Origin: CAIWXH01 sp964555675
GTDB taxonomy: Bacteria > Chloroflexota > Chloroflexia > Chloroflexales > Chloroflexaceae
Reading direction: 5' to 3'
DNA length: 23,437 bases
Assembly: GCA_964555675.1 (NCBI GenBank)
Contig: CAZKTU010000088.1
Location: 1 to 23,437, forward strand
The notes under the pieces were generated by a model. It did no database searches and was not told where the DNA came from. It saw only the letters and a list, made by a program, of their open reading frames with translations. Position 1 is the stretch's first letter; each line of letters starts with the position of its first letter. Both the position numbers and the translations under genes were made by a program. Shown in pieces: positions 13,582 through 21,863 of the stretch.

Positions 13582-16197
13582 ATGGCAACAATCCTCAGCT
13601 CGGCCGAGAGCGACCCTCGGCCCATGGCGCCCTCATCCACGACCGCCGAGACGGAAGCGATCCTCGCGCCCATGATCGGGCGCGACCGCGAGCTACAGCT
13701 CTTGCTCCATGACCTCTATGGCGTGATCGAGCGTGGCGAGCCGCAGCTGATCACGGTCGTCGGCCCCGCCGGCATCGGCAAATCGCGCCTGGCCCGCGAG
13801 CTGCGACAGGTGGTGGCCCGCCTCCCCGACTCGGTCGCGGTGCTCAGCCTGCAGGCCGACCGCCAGAGCACAGCCCAGCCCTACAGCCTGGTGCGTCTGC
13901 TGGTCGGCAGCCTCTTCCGCATCCGCGAGGGCGACCCTCCTGCCGCGGCGCGGGCCCGGCTCGAGCAGGGGCTCGCCGCCGTCCTGGGGCCCGACAGTCT
14001 CGAGCGGGCCCACGTCATCGGCCAGCTCGCCGGGTACGATTTCGCCGACAGCCCCTACTTGCGCGGCTATCTCGCCGAGCCGCGCCAGCTGCGCGATCGG
14101 GCGACCAGCTACCTCACCCAGTACCTTGTCACCCTGACGGCCCAGATGCCCCTGGTCCTGATCATCGACGACCTGCACTACGCCGACGATAGCTCGCTCG
14201 ATCTGATCGCCCAGGCCTTCGCCGAGGGCCAGCACCTGGGTGCCCTGGTCGTCTGCCTGGCCCAGCAGCGGCTCTACGAGCGGCGGCCCGACTGGGCCGG
14301 CGACAGGATCGAGCTCGGCCCCCTTGACGAGCACGCGGGCCGCCGCCTCGTGGGCGAGATCCTGCGCAAGGCCGGCAAGCTGCCCGGCGATCTGCGCTCG
14401 ATGATCGTCCAGCGCGCCGAGGGCAATCCCTTCTATGTCGAAGAGCTGATCAAGATGCTCATCGCCGACGGGGTGATCGTCCCCGGCCCCGCCAGCTGGC
14501 AGATCCGCCAGGGGCGCCTCTCGCGGCTGCGCATCCCCAACACCCTGGCCGACCTGTTACGGGCGCGCCTGCAGTCCCTCGCCCCGGCCGAGCGCGAGTT
14601 CCTGGTCCGCGCCGCGGTCGTGGGGCGCTTCTTCTGGGCCGAGGCCGCCCTGCAGCTCAGCGAGGCCGCGCGCGAGCACGGCGGCGTCGACGGCGGCGTG
14701 GCCCTCGGCGGCCTGCTCGACGGTCTCGAGCGCAAGGAGCTTGTCGCGCCCCTGCCCGAGTCGCGCTTCCCCGGCCAGCGCGAGTACGCCTTTCGCCACG
14801 AGCTGCTGCACGAGGTGGCCTACGCCCAGGTGCCGCCCGATATGCGCCAGGTCTACCATCGCCTGGTGGCCGAGTGGCTGATCGAGCATAGCGGCGAGCG
14901 CGTCGCCGCCTACGCCGGCCTGATCGCCGACCACTACGAGCGGGGCGGGCGCCAGCGCAAGGCGGCGGCCTGGCGGGTGCAGGCCGGCAACCACGCCCGC
15001 GAGACCTACGCCCTCGAGGCTTCGCTCGGCCACTACGACGCCGCCCTGGCCCTGCTGCCAGACGACGAAGAGGCTATTGCCGACCGTCTGGCCTGCTACG
15101 AGGGCCTCGGCGAGACCCAGTCGGCCATGGCCCGCCTCGGCGACGCCGTGGCCAGCTACTCGCGCATGGCCGAGTTGGCCGATCTGGCCGGCGACCCTTC
15201 GGCGGCCGCGCGCGCCTGGAACGGCCTGGCCTATGTCTTCGACTACAGCCTCGACTACAAGGCCGCCGAATCCAGCGCCCGTCGCGCCCTCGAGCTGGCC
15301 GATGCCGTCGACGACGCCCAGCAGTTGGCCCTCGCCCTCTATCACGTCGCCTGGGCCGAGCTGCGCAATGAGCGCCCCGCGGTCGCTCTCGAGCTCGGCC
15401 GGCGCGCTATCGAGGTGCTGGCCCGCATCGACGACCCCGCCGTCACCGCGCGCTGCAAGAGCGTCATCGGCATCGCCTACGAGCAGCTCGGCGACTATAA
15501 CGCCGCGCGCCTCAGCCTCAAGGAGTCTCTGGGCTACAACCGCGCCGTCAACGACCTGCCCCAGATCGCCAGCCTGCTGAACAACCTCGGCTATGTGGCG
15601 AATATGCAGGGCGACTACGAGGCCGCCCTGCGCTTCTTGAAGGAGGGGCTGCAGGTCGCCCACGAGAGCCGGGCCCGCCTCAACGAGATCTATATCCTGA
15701 CCAACCTGGCCTACACCCTCAACGGTCTGGGCGACTATGTGGTGGCCGAGGCCGAAGCCCGGCGCGGCATCGCCCTCTGCGAGACCAGCAGGATCACGGC
15801 CTACGCCGACTTCTACTGCGCTCTGGCCGAGGCCTGTCTCGGCCAGGGGCGCGTGACCGAGGCCGTCGAGGCGGCCCAGCAGGCCCTCGACACCGCCCGT
15901 ACCACCGAGGGGCCCCGCGAGGTGGCGGCGGCCTGCCGCGCCCTCGGCCTGGCCATCGGCGGCATGAGCGACTCGCAGGGCGCCCGCCCCTGTTTCGAGG
16001 AGAGCGCGCGCATCTTTGTCGAGACCGGGGCCTTCGGCGACCAGGCTCGTACGCTCAGGGTCTGGGCCTACCACGAGCTGCGCAGCGGCGATCCTGCCCG
16101 CGGCGCTCTGCTCTATAGCCAGGCCAGAGCCATCTTCGCCGAGCTCGACCTTCAGCACGAGCTGGAGCGCACCCCCGCCGAGCCCCCTCGGCTCTGA
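13582..16197 (+). CDS. STAND-type AAA ATPase with C-terminal TPR repeats
   Basis: An 871-aa signalling ATPase. An MIGRDREL motif at 31-38 introduces the NTPase domain, Walker A is GPAGIGKS (61-68), and Walker B is about residue 190-200 (LVLIIDDLHYAD). NPFYVEELI and the FRHELLHEVAYA helix are typical of the AAA_16/MalT-like branch found next to cyclase or LuxR domains. The rest, from about 470 on, is a run of TPR-like helical pairs (for example LASLLNNLGYVANMQGDYEAAL). No HTH, cyclase or kinase domain is attached, so its output must be through a partner. ATG 13582 has only a weak Shine-Dalgarno; upstream in-frame starts exist but add a short Val/Gly-rich stretch. Such proteins act as ligand- or partner-triggered switches; the trigger is unknown. 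Confidence 0.87.
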   Translation: MATILSSAESDPRPMAPSSTTAETEAILAPMIGRDRELQLLLHDLYGVIERGEPQLITVVGPAGIGKSRLARELRQVVARLPDSVAVLSLQADRQSTAQPYSLVRLLVGSLFRIREGDPPAAARARLEQGLAAVLGPDSLERAHVIGQLAGYDFADSPYLRGYLAEPRQLRDRATSYLTQYLVTLTAQMPLVLIIDDLHYADDSSLDLIAQAFAEGQHLGALVVCLAQQRLYERRPDWAGDRIELGPLDEHAGRRLVGEILRKAGKLPGDLRSMIVQRAEGNPFYVEELIKMLIADGVIVPGPASWQIRQGRLSRLRIPNTLADLLRARLQSLAPAEREFLVRAAVVGRFFWAEAALQLSEAAREHGGVDGGVALGGLLDGLERKELVAPLPESRFPGQREYAFRHELLHEVAYAQVPPDMRQVYHRLVAEWLIEHSGERVAAYAGLIADHYERGGRQRKAAAWRVQAGNHARETYALEASLGHYDAALALLPDDEEAIADRLACYEGLGETQSAMARLGDAVASYSRMAELADLAGDPSAAARAWNGLAYVFDYSLDYKAAESSARRALELADAVDDAQQLALALYHVAWAELRNERPAVALELGRRAIEVLARIDDPAVTARCKSVIGIAYEQLGDYNAARLSLKESLGYNRAVNDLPQIASLLNNLGYVANMQGDYEAALRFLKEGLQVAHESRARLNEIYILTNLAYTLNGLGDYVVAEAEARRGIALCETSRITAYADFYCALAEACLGQGRVTEAVEAAQQALDTARTTEGPREVAAACRALGLAIGGMSDSQGARPCFEESARIFVETGAFGDQARTLRVWAYHELRSGDPARGALLYSQARAIFAELDLQHELERTPAEPPRL

Positions 16198-16253
16198 CCC
16201 GCGGGCCCCGTAGCCCGCCGCGGGTAGCGGCGAAGCTCGTAACTCGGTTACGA
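16197..16253. terminator. Paired hairpins between convergent genes
   Basis: ACCCGCGG (16197-16204) pairs with CCGCGGGT (16218-16225), and TCGTAAC / TCG loop / GTTACGA (16237-16253) forms a 7-bp stem. They fill the 63-nt gap between the STAND gene and the convergent dynamin gene, so either strand's transcript could end here. Neither has a clear U-tract. Confidence 0.5.
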
Positions 16254-16260
16254 ATCTCGT

Positions 16261-18027
16261 CTAGCTCTCGATCTCCTTGCGCAGTCGCCCCAGGCGCACG
16301 TCGAGGTCGGCGAACTGCTGCTGCAGCTCGCTGAGCTGGCCGCGCTGGGCGCGCACGAAGCGGGTGAAGGGCGCGTTGCGCTCGCGGATCTGGCCGAGCG
16401 AGCGCTCGACCTCGCGGTCGAACTGCCGCTCGATGCCCTGACGCAGTTTGTCGCGCATCTCGTTCACCCGCTCGCGTAGGGCCTTCTTCGCCTGCCGCTT
16501 CTTGGCCGGCAGCAGCAAAAAGCCGCCCAGAGCTACGGCCGTGGCCGCCAGGATGCCGGTGAAGTCGAGCCAGACCGCGTGGGCCAGGGTCACGATCAGG
16601 GCCCCGAGGCCCACCGCCCCCGCCTCGGTGATCGCCGTGGCCGCGATCGAGGCCCTGATCTCGTCGGCGAGCTCGGCCGACTCGGCCGACTTGTCGTAGC
16701 TCGCTACCACTTCGCTGGCCGTGCGACCCACCGAGTCGAGCAGGGCGCGCCGGTTGTAGTCGAAGCTGCCGCCCACATTGCCGATCAGCTTCTCGCTGTG
16801 CTGGCTCGCCCGCCGCTTGATATACTCGTCGGTGCTCTGCTGGAGGCGCAGGTTCTTCTCGACCATCCAGTCGATCAAGGTGTGGACCTTCTGGTCGATC
16901 TGCGTGTTCAGATCGCCCACCACCTCCTGCTCGAACATGGCCCGGAACTTCTCGCCGTTCATCAGGTCGGGCAACCGGCCCAGCCTGATATGCTCCTCGA
17001 AGAAGGTGTCGCCGCGCTCCACCAGATCTTGCAGGATCTGGTCGATCTCGCCCATGTAATACTTGACGTCATTCTGCAGGTCGGTCTTGAAGAGGCCCAG
17101 CTGCTGTTCGACGTTGTCCATCGTCTCGAGGTCGGCCCGCAGGGTCTCGAGGCGGGCCTCGGTGACGCCCAGGTACTTGGTAGTCAGCTTCTGGCCCACG
17201 CCCAGGGGCGAGAGCAGCTTCAGGCGTACCCTGGTCTCCTCGTCGAGTGTCTCGAGGATATAATGCTCGACCTCGCCGAAGCGGCTGCTCGCCCACAGGC
17301 GCTCGCGCTCCTCGCCCTCGCTCTGGCGGGCGCGCATGGCCTGGCGCGCCGAGACCGGGAAGATCTCGGGGGTGACCCCCAGCAGCGTGCGGGCGTTCTC
17401 GCGGATGAAGCCGAGCACCTGCTCGCGCTCGGGCTCGCTGAGGATATCGATCTTGTTGAGGATGATGATGATCTTCTTGCCCCACTCCTTGATCAGCTCA
17501 AGGAAGCCCCGCTCGCTCTCGGTGAAGGGCCGGTCCGAGGAGGTGGCGAAGAGCACCAGGTCGGCCCGCGGGATGAACTCGCGGGTGAGCTGCTCGTGGT
17601 GGCGGATGACGGCGTTGGTGCCGGGCGTGTCGACGATCGTCAGCTGGCGCAGCACCTCGGCCGGGTAGGCCGTGACCCGCAGGCCGCTCGAGCGCAGCTC
17701 GCTGCTGACCTCGTCGCCGTGCTGCAACAGGGTGATCGCGTCGGTGGTGGGGGTCACCCCCTCGGGCAGCACCTGCTCGCCCAGCAGGGCGTTGAGGAAG
17801 CTGGACTTGCCCGAGTTGAACTCGCCGGCCACGACGATCAGGAAGAGCTCCTCCAGATGGTCGAGGGTCTCGCTGACCGTGCGCTGGTCGGCCGGGGCGA
17901 CGTCGGCCCCGAAACGCTCGAAGGCCGAAGCCAGCGCCGTGAGGACCGCGCGCAGCTCTTCGAGCAGGGCGTCCTGCCGCTCGGTGATCAGACGCTTGCG
18001 CCGCAGCAGGCCGTCGATGATCGTCAT
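16261..18027 (-). CDS. Bacterial dynamin-like GTPase
   Basis: A 588-aa large GTPase of the dynamin superfamily (BDLP/DynA type), which remodels or repairs membranes. GTPase motifs are G1 GEFNSGKSS (68-76), G2 Thr94/Thr95 (VTPTTD), G3 DTPG (133-136) and G4 NKID (191-194). A long helical stalk with coiled-coil character follows (about 265-460). Two hydrophobic segments (about 463-486 and 488-506) form the membrane-insertion paddle, then a basic KKRQAKK and a helical return strand. ATG 18027 has GAGG about 10 nt upstream. Some bacteria encode dynamins in pairs; only one is visible here. It stands alone in its transcript unless it is cotranscribed with the small membrane protein 170 nt upstream. 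Confidence 0.92.
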   Translation of the reverse strand: MTIIDGLLRRKRLITERQDALLEELRAVLTALASAFERFGADVAPADQRTVSETLDHLEELFLIVVAGEFNSGKSSFLNALLGEQVLPEGVTPTTDAITLLQHGDEVSSELRSSGLRVTAYPAEVLRQLTIVDTPGTNAVIRHHEQLTREFIPRADLVLFATSSDRPFTESERGFLELIKEWGKKIIIILNKIDILSEPEREQVLGFIRENARTLLGVTPEIFPVSARQAMRARQSEGEERERLWASSRFGEVEHYILETLDEETRVRLKLLSPLGVGQKLTTKYLGVTEARLETLRADLETMDNVEQQLGLFKTDLQNDVKYYMGEIDQILQDLVERGDTFFEEHIRLGRLPDLMNGEKFRAMFEQEVVGDLNTQIDQKVHTLIDWMVEKNLRLQQSTDEYIKRRASQHSEKLIGNVGGSFDYNRRALLDSVGRTASEVVASYDKSAESAELADEIRASIAATAITEAGAVGLGALIVTLAHAVWLDFTGILAATAVALGGFLLLPAKKRQAKKALRERVNEMRDKLRQGIERQFDREVERSLGQIRERNAPFTRFVRAQRGQLSELQQQFADLDVRLGRLRKEIES

Positions 18028-18106
18028 CGTGTTAAGCCTCGTGTAGAGAGATTAAGCCAATTTAATAGGGGATGTAATCTAGAACACATGCAATCGCTCT
18101 TGCTGA

Positions 18107-18115
18107 TGATATACT
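18107..18115 (+). promoter_or_regulatory. Candidate extended -10 promoter facing right (TGA-TATACT)
   Basis: TATACT (18110-18115) preceded by TGA makes an extended -10 on the + strand, in a gap where both flanking genes are on the - strand. No good -35 is seen. A start near 18122 would run straight into the hairpin at 18145-18168, giving a very short RNA. Confidence 0.3.
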
Positions 18116-18144
18116 CGACCCATCTCCTTCTCCTCTCTCCCACT

Positions 18145-18168
18145 GGGTGGTGTCGCAAGACACCACCC
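18145..18168 (+). terminator. Perfect 10-bp hairpin with GCAA tetraloop
   Basis: GGGTGGTGTC / GCAA / GACACCACCC, followed on the + strand by TTTGGGATTCT. GCAA is a GNRA tetraloop and should make a very stable RNA hairpin. On the - strand it lies 30 nt after the stop of the small membrane protein gene, so it may end that transcript, although the short T run is on the + side. Confidence 0.55.
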
Positions 18169-18197
18169 TTTGGGATTCTATCCCCCCCATTGTAGGC

Positions 18198-18551
18198 CTA
18201 GAGCTGTAGGCCCTGCAGCGTGACGGCCAGGGCAGCCAGGAGCAGGGCTGCGCCGATGACGCCATAGAGCACGACGGGGGCCAGCTCGCTCCAGCTCGAG
18301 GGGCGGTAGCGGCGGGGCGGGCCTGGGATCTCGACCCGCTCGCCGCGCCAGTAGGTCACCCGTTTGGTCGAGCCCCGGCCGCCCCAGCTGCCGCCAAGGC
18401 CCCACGCGCGCCAGGCCATGGTTACGAGAAAGCCGCCCGCGGCGGCGAAGGTGAGGGCGATGACCGGCCAGGGCAGGGCCCGGGCGTTGGCCAGAATGGC
18501 GATAAAGCCGATCAAGATGAGCCAGCGCCAATCGAAGCGGAAGCCGCGCAT
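18198..18551 (-). CDS. Small three-helix membrane protein, function unknown
   Basis: I do not recognise a family. The 117-aa product has hydrophobic helices at about 9-22, 27-46 and 90-113, separated by a Gly/Arg-rich loop containing RVTYWRGERVEIP and PPRRYRPSSWSEL. The Arg-rich loop probably lies on the cytosolic side by the positive-inside rule. ATG 18551 is preceded on the - strand by GGAG with 7 nt spacing, supporting a real gene. It lies upstream of the dynamin gene in the same orientation with a hairpin between them, so cotranscription is doubtful. A perfect inverted repeat sits 34 nt upstream of its start. Confidence 0.65.
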   Translation of the reverse strand: MRGFRFDWRWLILIGFIAILANARALPWPVIALTFAAAGGFLVTMAWRAWGLGGSWGGRGSTKRVTYWRGERVEIPGPPRRYRPSSWSELAPVVLYGVIGAALLLAALAVTLQGLQL

Positions 18552-18584
18552 AGGTTCACTCCAGCGGAAATTGCAACCATCATA

Positions 18585-18616
18585 CCACGAGGCAACCTCT
18601 ATAGGACGCCTCGTGG
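18585..18616 (-). promoter_or_regulatory. Perfect 9-bp inverted repeat upstream of the small membrane protein
   Basis: CCACGAGGC (18585-18593) and GCCTCGTGG (18608-18616) are exact inverted copies with a 14-nt centre. Immediately downstream on the - strand is TATGAT, a near-consensus -10, so the repeat would overlap the promoter as an operator does. The regulator is unknown. Confidence 0.4.
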
Positions 18617-18688
18617 CCCCTGGTGGATGCAGCCGATGGGGAGGGCCTCACCTAATGCTTCCAACCTGAAGCGGCGTCACGGGAGGGT

Positions 18689-18757
18689 CGCAGGGAGGGC
18701 CTGGCCCTCCCTGCGATCCCTGTTCCGTTCTACGGCCAGCCGCAAGCAGGGCTTGCG
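18689..18757 (-). repeat. Composite two-hairpin intergenic element, copy B
   Basis: Read on the - strand after the metalloprotease stop: CGCAAGC / CCT / GCTTGCG (18757-18741), then a spacer, then CGCAGGGAGGGC / CAG / GCCCTCCCTGCG (18715-18689, 12-bp stem), followed by ACCCTCCC. Order, stems and the trailing ACCCTCC match copy A at 580-632, although the spacer between the hairpins is longer. Both copies start within about 6 nt of a stop codon. Confidence 0.75.
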
Positions 18758-18762
18758 AGCAT

Positions 18763-20997
18763 TTACCGAATAATCATTGGGATGTAGACCAGCGAGCCGC
18801 CATTGGCGAGCAGGCTGATGCTGAGCGCGGCGCTGTCGTCGCCCGTGCCCGAGACGTCGACCAGGTCGCCCTGGGCGATCCCGCCGAGCGTCGCCTGGTT
18901 CTGAATGGCCCCGCCCGGCTCATTCGGCAGGGTCAGCCGCACGACGAAGCTCGCCCTGCCCCCGGGCGGCAGGATCAGGGCGGCGGCGAGGTTGCCGCTG
19001 CCGGCGGGGGGGCCGCCCGCGCCCCCGGCATAGCTCGCGCTCCAGGCCGGGGCGCCCAGGCGGGCGTCGAAGCTCTGGCTCAGGGTCGCCGAGGCCGTGG
19101 TGAAGCCGCGGTTCTCGACGGTGAGCGTGAGGGTGACGCTCTGCCCGGGCCGCCCCGTCGTCGGGCCGGCCATAGCGAGCCCCAGGTTGATCTCGCGCCG
19201 GTCGTCGAGGCCGTTGAAGCTGAGGTCGGGGTACCAGCCGATATCGCGCAGCAGGTCGTCGCTGAGGTCGAGGCCGGGGCCGACGTCGGGGTTGATCAGG
19301 GGCTCCATCAGCAGGTTGGGCCCGCCGGCGCTAATGTCGAAGTGCGAGACCGACGAGCCGGGCTCGACGGGGTCGGGGGCGTACATCAGCAGGCGGCCCC
19401 TGGGGTCAGTCCCGAGGGGCGGCAGGGCGGGGCGGGCCAGGGCCAGCTGCACCGTCACGGCGCCTGCGCCCAGGGCCGAGCGCAGGGCCTCCCCCTGGGC
19501 CAGAGTCAGGCCGGCCACCGGGATACTCACGCCCGCGTCGGCCCCCGCGAGCGCGGGCGGCGCGGCGGCGCCGACGTTGTCGGCGATGATCGCCGCCAGG
19601 GCGCCGGCGGCCTGCAGGTTGCGGGCCTGCACATTGGGGGCGCAGGGGCCGCGCGAGACCAGGGCGATCTTGCCGAGCAGGCTGGCTCCATTGAGCAGGG
19701 GTGTGCAGGCGTCGGCGTCGCTATAGGCCGTGGCGGCCCCGTCTTCGTCCAGGTCGAGGCCCGCGACCAGCTCGGCGGCCAGGGGCGTAGTGCTCACAAG
19801 GGGGCCGAAGCTGGCGGCGCTGCCGTCGAAGGGGCCCAGGCCCCCGGGGCTGCTGATGCTCAGGCGGGGCGCGCCGGTGGCGTAGAGCTGCGCGGCCCCC
19901 GCCGTGACCGCCGGGCCGTCCCAGGCCAGGGCGCCGCTGCTGATCGAGGCGGCCCGCTGGGCCTCGCTCATATCCTTCCAGAGCAGTTCGGTTCCGCCGA
20001 CGTCGCCGATCAGGAAGGAGTTCCAGATATCGTTGCGGCCGCCGAGCAGCGCGCCCAGAGGCTCTTGGTCGCCCAAACCGACAAAGCTGATGAAGCCGAG
20101 GCCGTGGCCGAGCTCGTGGAGCATCACGGCCACCAGGTCGAGCTGGGCGCCCTCCTGGGCGTCGAAGCCATAGTACCAGCCCTCTGTCAGGCAGCCGGGC
20201 TGGCCCACAGCGCTATTGAAGACCGCGCTGATATCGGGATTGGTCTGGTCGAGGTCGCGGCCGGCGCGTTTGTTGGCGAGGGCGATCGGGTACCAGGTGT
20301 CGGGCTGCTCGGCGCCGGGGAAGAAGCCGCTGCCGGTGAAGTTGGCGCCCAGATTGGCGGCGCCGGCGAAGCCCAGGACCCCGCTGTTGGGCGAGCAGCC
20401 GGGTAGCGGATCGAAGGCGGCCTCGATCTGAATGGGCACGGTCGTCTCGAGCGAGGAAGCCCAGACTGCGGCGGCGTACTGGAGGGCCTTGAGGCGCTGC
20501 TCGCCGAGAGTCGCGCCGCTGTTGCCGCCGATGGGGGCGACGGGGGTCGGGTCGTTGAAGCCCTCGCCCGCGGCGTCGACGACGATGATCTCGACCGTGG
20601 TCTGGCTCAGGGTGATGGCGGGTGCGTCCGCAGGCAGGGGGTCGAACGCCGCGAGGGCCGGGGCGCCGTCGAGGCTCGCGAAGAAGGCGGCGGCCTCGGC
20701 GACGCTGCTGACGCACCTGATCAGCAGGGCGCCGTCGGCGGCGCGCCCGCTGATCAGCAGTGGCCGCGGGGCGCCGGCGGCATCGACGAAGAGCGCATCG
20801 TCGGCAGTCTGGACGACGGCGAGCTCGGCCGGCTCGCCGAGCAGTTGGGCGACAGCCTCGAGGGTGGCCCGCTGCTCGGCGCTGAGGCCGGGCTGAGCGC
20901 CCACGCCGTTGGGCAGCAGGGCGAGCAGGGCCACGCCGTTGAAGAGCAGCCCGATGAGCAGGAGACCGATCAGGGCGGACCAGGGGCGAGTACGCAT
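18763..20997 (-). CDS. Secreted PA-domain zinc metalloprotease with C-terminal YIPMIIR tail
   Basis: A 744-aa secreted protein with an N-terminal signal/anchor helix (about 8-30). The catalytic zinc motif HELGHGLGF begins at His294 (His294, Glu295, His298), as in gluzincin/metzincin-like peptidases; the third ligand is not certain from sequence. A protease-associated (PA) domain is inserted at about 405-530 (LLGKIALVSRGPC ... AIIADN). A beta-rich repeat domain of the CARDB/DUF11 type occupies about 620-730 (SVTLTLTVENRGF). The chain ends SLVYIPMIIR. It probably degrades extracellular protein. ATG 20997 is used; GTG 21003 is 6 nt upstream and equally possible, and both are served by AAAGGGA. 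It lies 117 nt after the receiver gene on the same strand. Confidence 0.87.
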   Translation of the reverse strand: MRTRPWSALIGLLLIGLLFNGVALLALLPNGVGAQPGLSAEQRATLEAVAQLLGEPAELAVVQTADDALFVDAAGAPRPLLISGRAADGALLIRCVSSVAEAAAFFASLDGAPALAAFDPLPADAPAITLSQTTVEIIVVDAAGEGFNDPTPVAPIGGNSGATLGEQRLKALQYAAAVWASSLETTVPIQIEAAFDPLPGCSPNSGVLGFAGAANLGANFTGSGFFPGAEQPDTWYPIALANKRAGRDLDQTNPDISAVFNSAVGQPGCLTEGWYYGFDAQEGAQLDLVAVMLHELGHGLGFISFVGLGDQEPLGALLGGRNDIWNSFLIGDVGGTELLWKDMSEAQRAASISSGALAWDGPAVTAGAAQLYATGAPRLSISSPGGLGPFDGSAASFGPLVSTTPLAAELVAGLDLDEDGAATAYSDADACTPLLNGASLLGKIALVSRGPCAPNVQARNLQAAGALAAIIADNVGAAAPPALAGADAGVSIPVAGLTLAQGEALRSALGAGAVTVQLALARPALPPLGTDPRGRLLMYAPDPVEPGSSVSHFDISAGGPNLLMEPLINPDVGPGLDLSDDLLRDIGWYPDLSFNGLDDRREINLGLAMAGPTTGRPGQSVTLTLTVENRGFTTASATLSQSFDARLGAPAWSASYAGGAGGPPAGSGNLAAALILPPGGRASFVVRLTLPNEPGGAIQNQATLGGIAQGDLVDVSGTGDDSAALSISLLANGGSLVYIPMIIR

Positions 20998-21114
20998 GCT
21001 CACGCTATCCCTTTGCTCGGAGTTGGCAATGCCCGCCAGAGGAGCGGCTTCGTGCGGAAGGGTAGGGAGGGTTTGTGGGGTAGAGCAAGGGGGGCGCCCC
21101 GCGTCGGTGGAGGG

Positions 21115-21555
21115 CTACTTGCTGGAGGGGCCGCGATGGCAGAGGTTGGCGAGGGACATGCCTGGTTGCTGCGTGGGGCGCTCCGCGGCCAGGGCCGTGG
21201 TGACGATCGGCAGCAGCTCGCGCAGCTCGATCGGCTTGGCGACATAGCGCTCGACCCCGAGGTCGCGCATCTTGGCGCGCAGGCCGGGGGTGTCGTACGC
21301 CGTGAGCACCAGCACGGGGATGTAGGGGCGGTAGGCCTTGACGGCGCGCACCAGCGAAATGACCCCGTTGCCGTGGGGGCTCGGGTCGACGATCAGCAGA
21401 TCGACGTTACCTGTCGCGCAGGCGAGCCAGGCCGCGTTCGGCGTGGGGTCGACCACGACGCTGAAGCGGTCGCCCAGCATGGTCTGTAAGCCGCGCTGTG
21501 TAATCAGCCCTGCCGAAGGGTCGTCATCAAATATGTGGATCTGCCTGACTGGCAT
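21115..21555 (-). CDS. Stand-alone response-regulator receiver protein
   Basis: A 146-aa CheY-like receiver with no output domain. Acidic pocket residues are Asp10-Asp12 (FDDDP), phospho-acceptor Asp57 (LLIVDPSPHG), switch Thr85 (VLTAY) and Lys107 (AKPIEL). The C-terminal tail after 125 is short and polar, so output is by protein contact. ATG 21555 has an excellent Shine-Dalgarno GGAGGAG with 8 nt spacing. The histidine kinase encoded 349 nt upstream on the same strand is the obvious phosphodonor. A candidate promoter near the kinase gene's 3' end would give this gene a leader of nearly 300 nt. Confidence 0.9.
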   Translation of the reverse strand: MPVRQIHIFDDDPSAGLITQRGLQTMLGDRFSVVVDPTPNAAWLACATGNVDLLIVDPSPHGNGVISLVRAVKAYRPYIPVLVLTAYDTPGLRAKMRDLGVERYVAKPIELRELLPIVTTALAAERPTQQPGMSLANLCHRGPSSK

Positions 21556-21807
21556 TGTATCCGCTCCTCCGGCTAATCAGCGCGGAGCGATGTGTTCAGC
21601 GTACAGCCACCTCTATCGTAGCAGCCAGCCATTGGCATGTGATGGGAGGACGCGACAACTGGAAGTGGTGAAGCAACAACTTGTGAGAACTTGCACAACA
21701 TTGGGTTCACCGCAGCTGAAAGCCCTGGCTTCGTTCGGCGCCCCAAGGCGAACAGCCCGATTCTCGCGGGCAGCGCGCCACAGATTGGGCGTCAGTTTTA
21801 TTACGGA

Positions 21808-21828
21808 AAGATTTGGATTTCAAATCTT
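21808..21828 (-). other. AT-rich hairpin in the presumed receiver-gene leader
   Basis: AAGATTTG / GATTT / CAAATCTT is a perfect 8-bp inverted repeat with a 5-nt loop. It lies between the candidate promoter at 21855 and the receiver ATG, so it would be in the leader RNA, or it could be a protein operator. Confidence 0.45.
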
Positions 21829-21854
21829 GCCGGTCTGAATATAGAGTCGTACGA

Positions 21855-21863
21855 AGTATACCA
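21855..21863 (-). promoter_or_regulatory. Candidate extended -10 promoter for the receiver gene (TGG-TATACT)
   Basis: On the - strand, TATACT (21860 to 21855) is preceded by TGG, and TTCTCG lies 17 nt upstream as a 3/6 match to -35. It is the same extended -10 type as P2 at 13069. It would start transcription about 290 nt before the receiver ATG. Confidence 0.45.

Noticed and set aside
16579..18195. A 538-codon + strand frame opposite the dynamin gene
   Set aside because: Leu/Gly/Asp-rich shadow; the - strand product has all GTPase motifs.
21091..21100. The palindrome GGGGCGCCCC between the receiver and metalloprotease genes
   Set aside because: Without a loop it cannot form a good hairpin, and short GC palindromes are expected by chance at this base composition.
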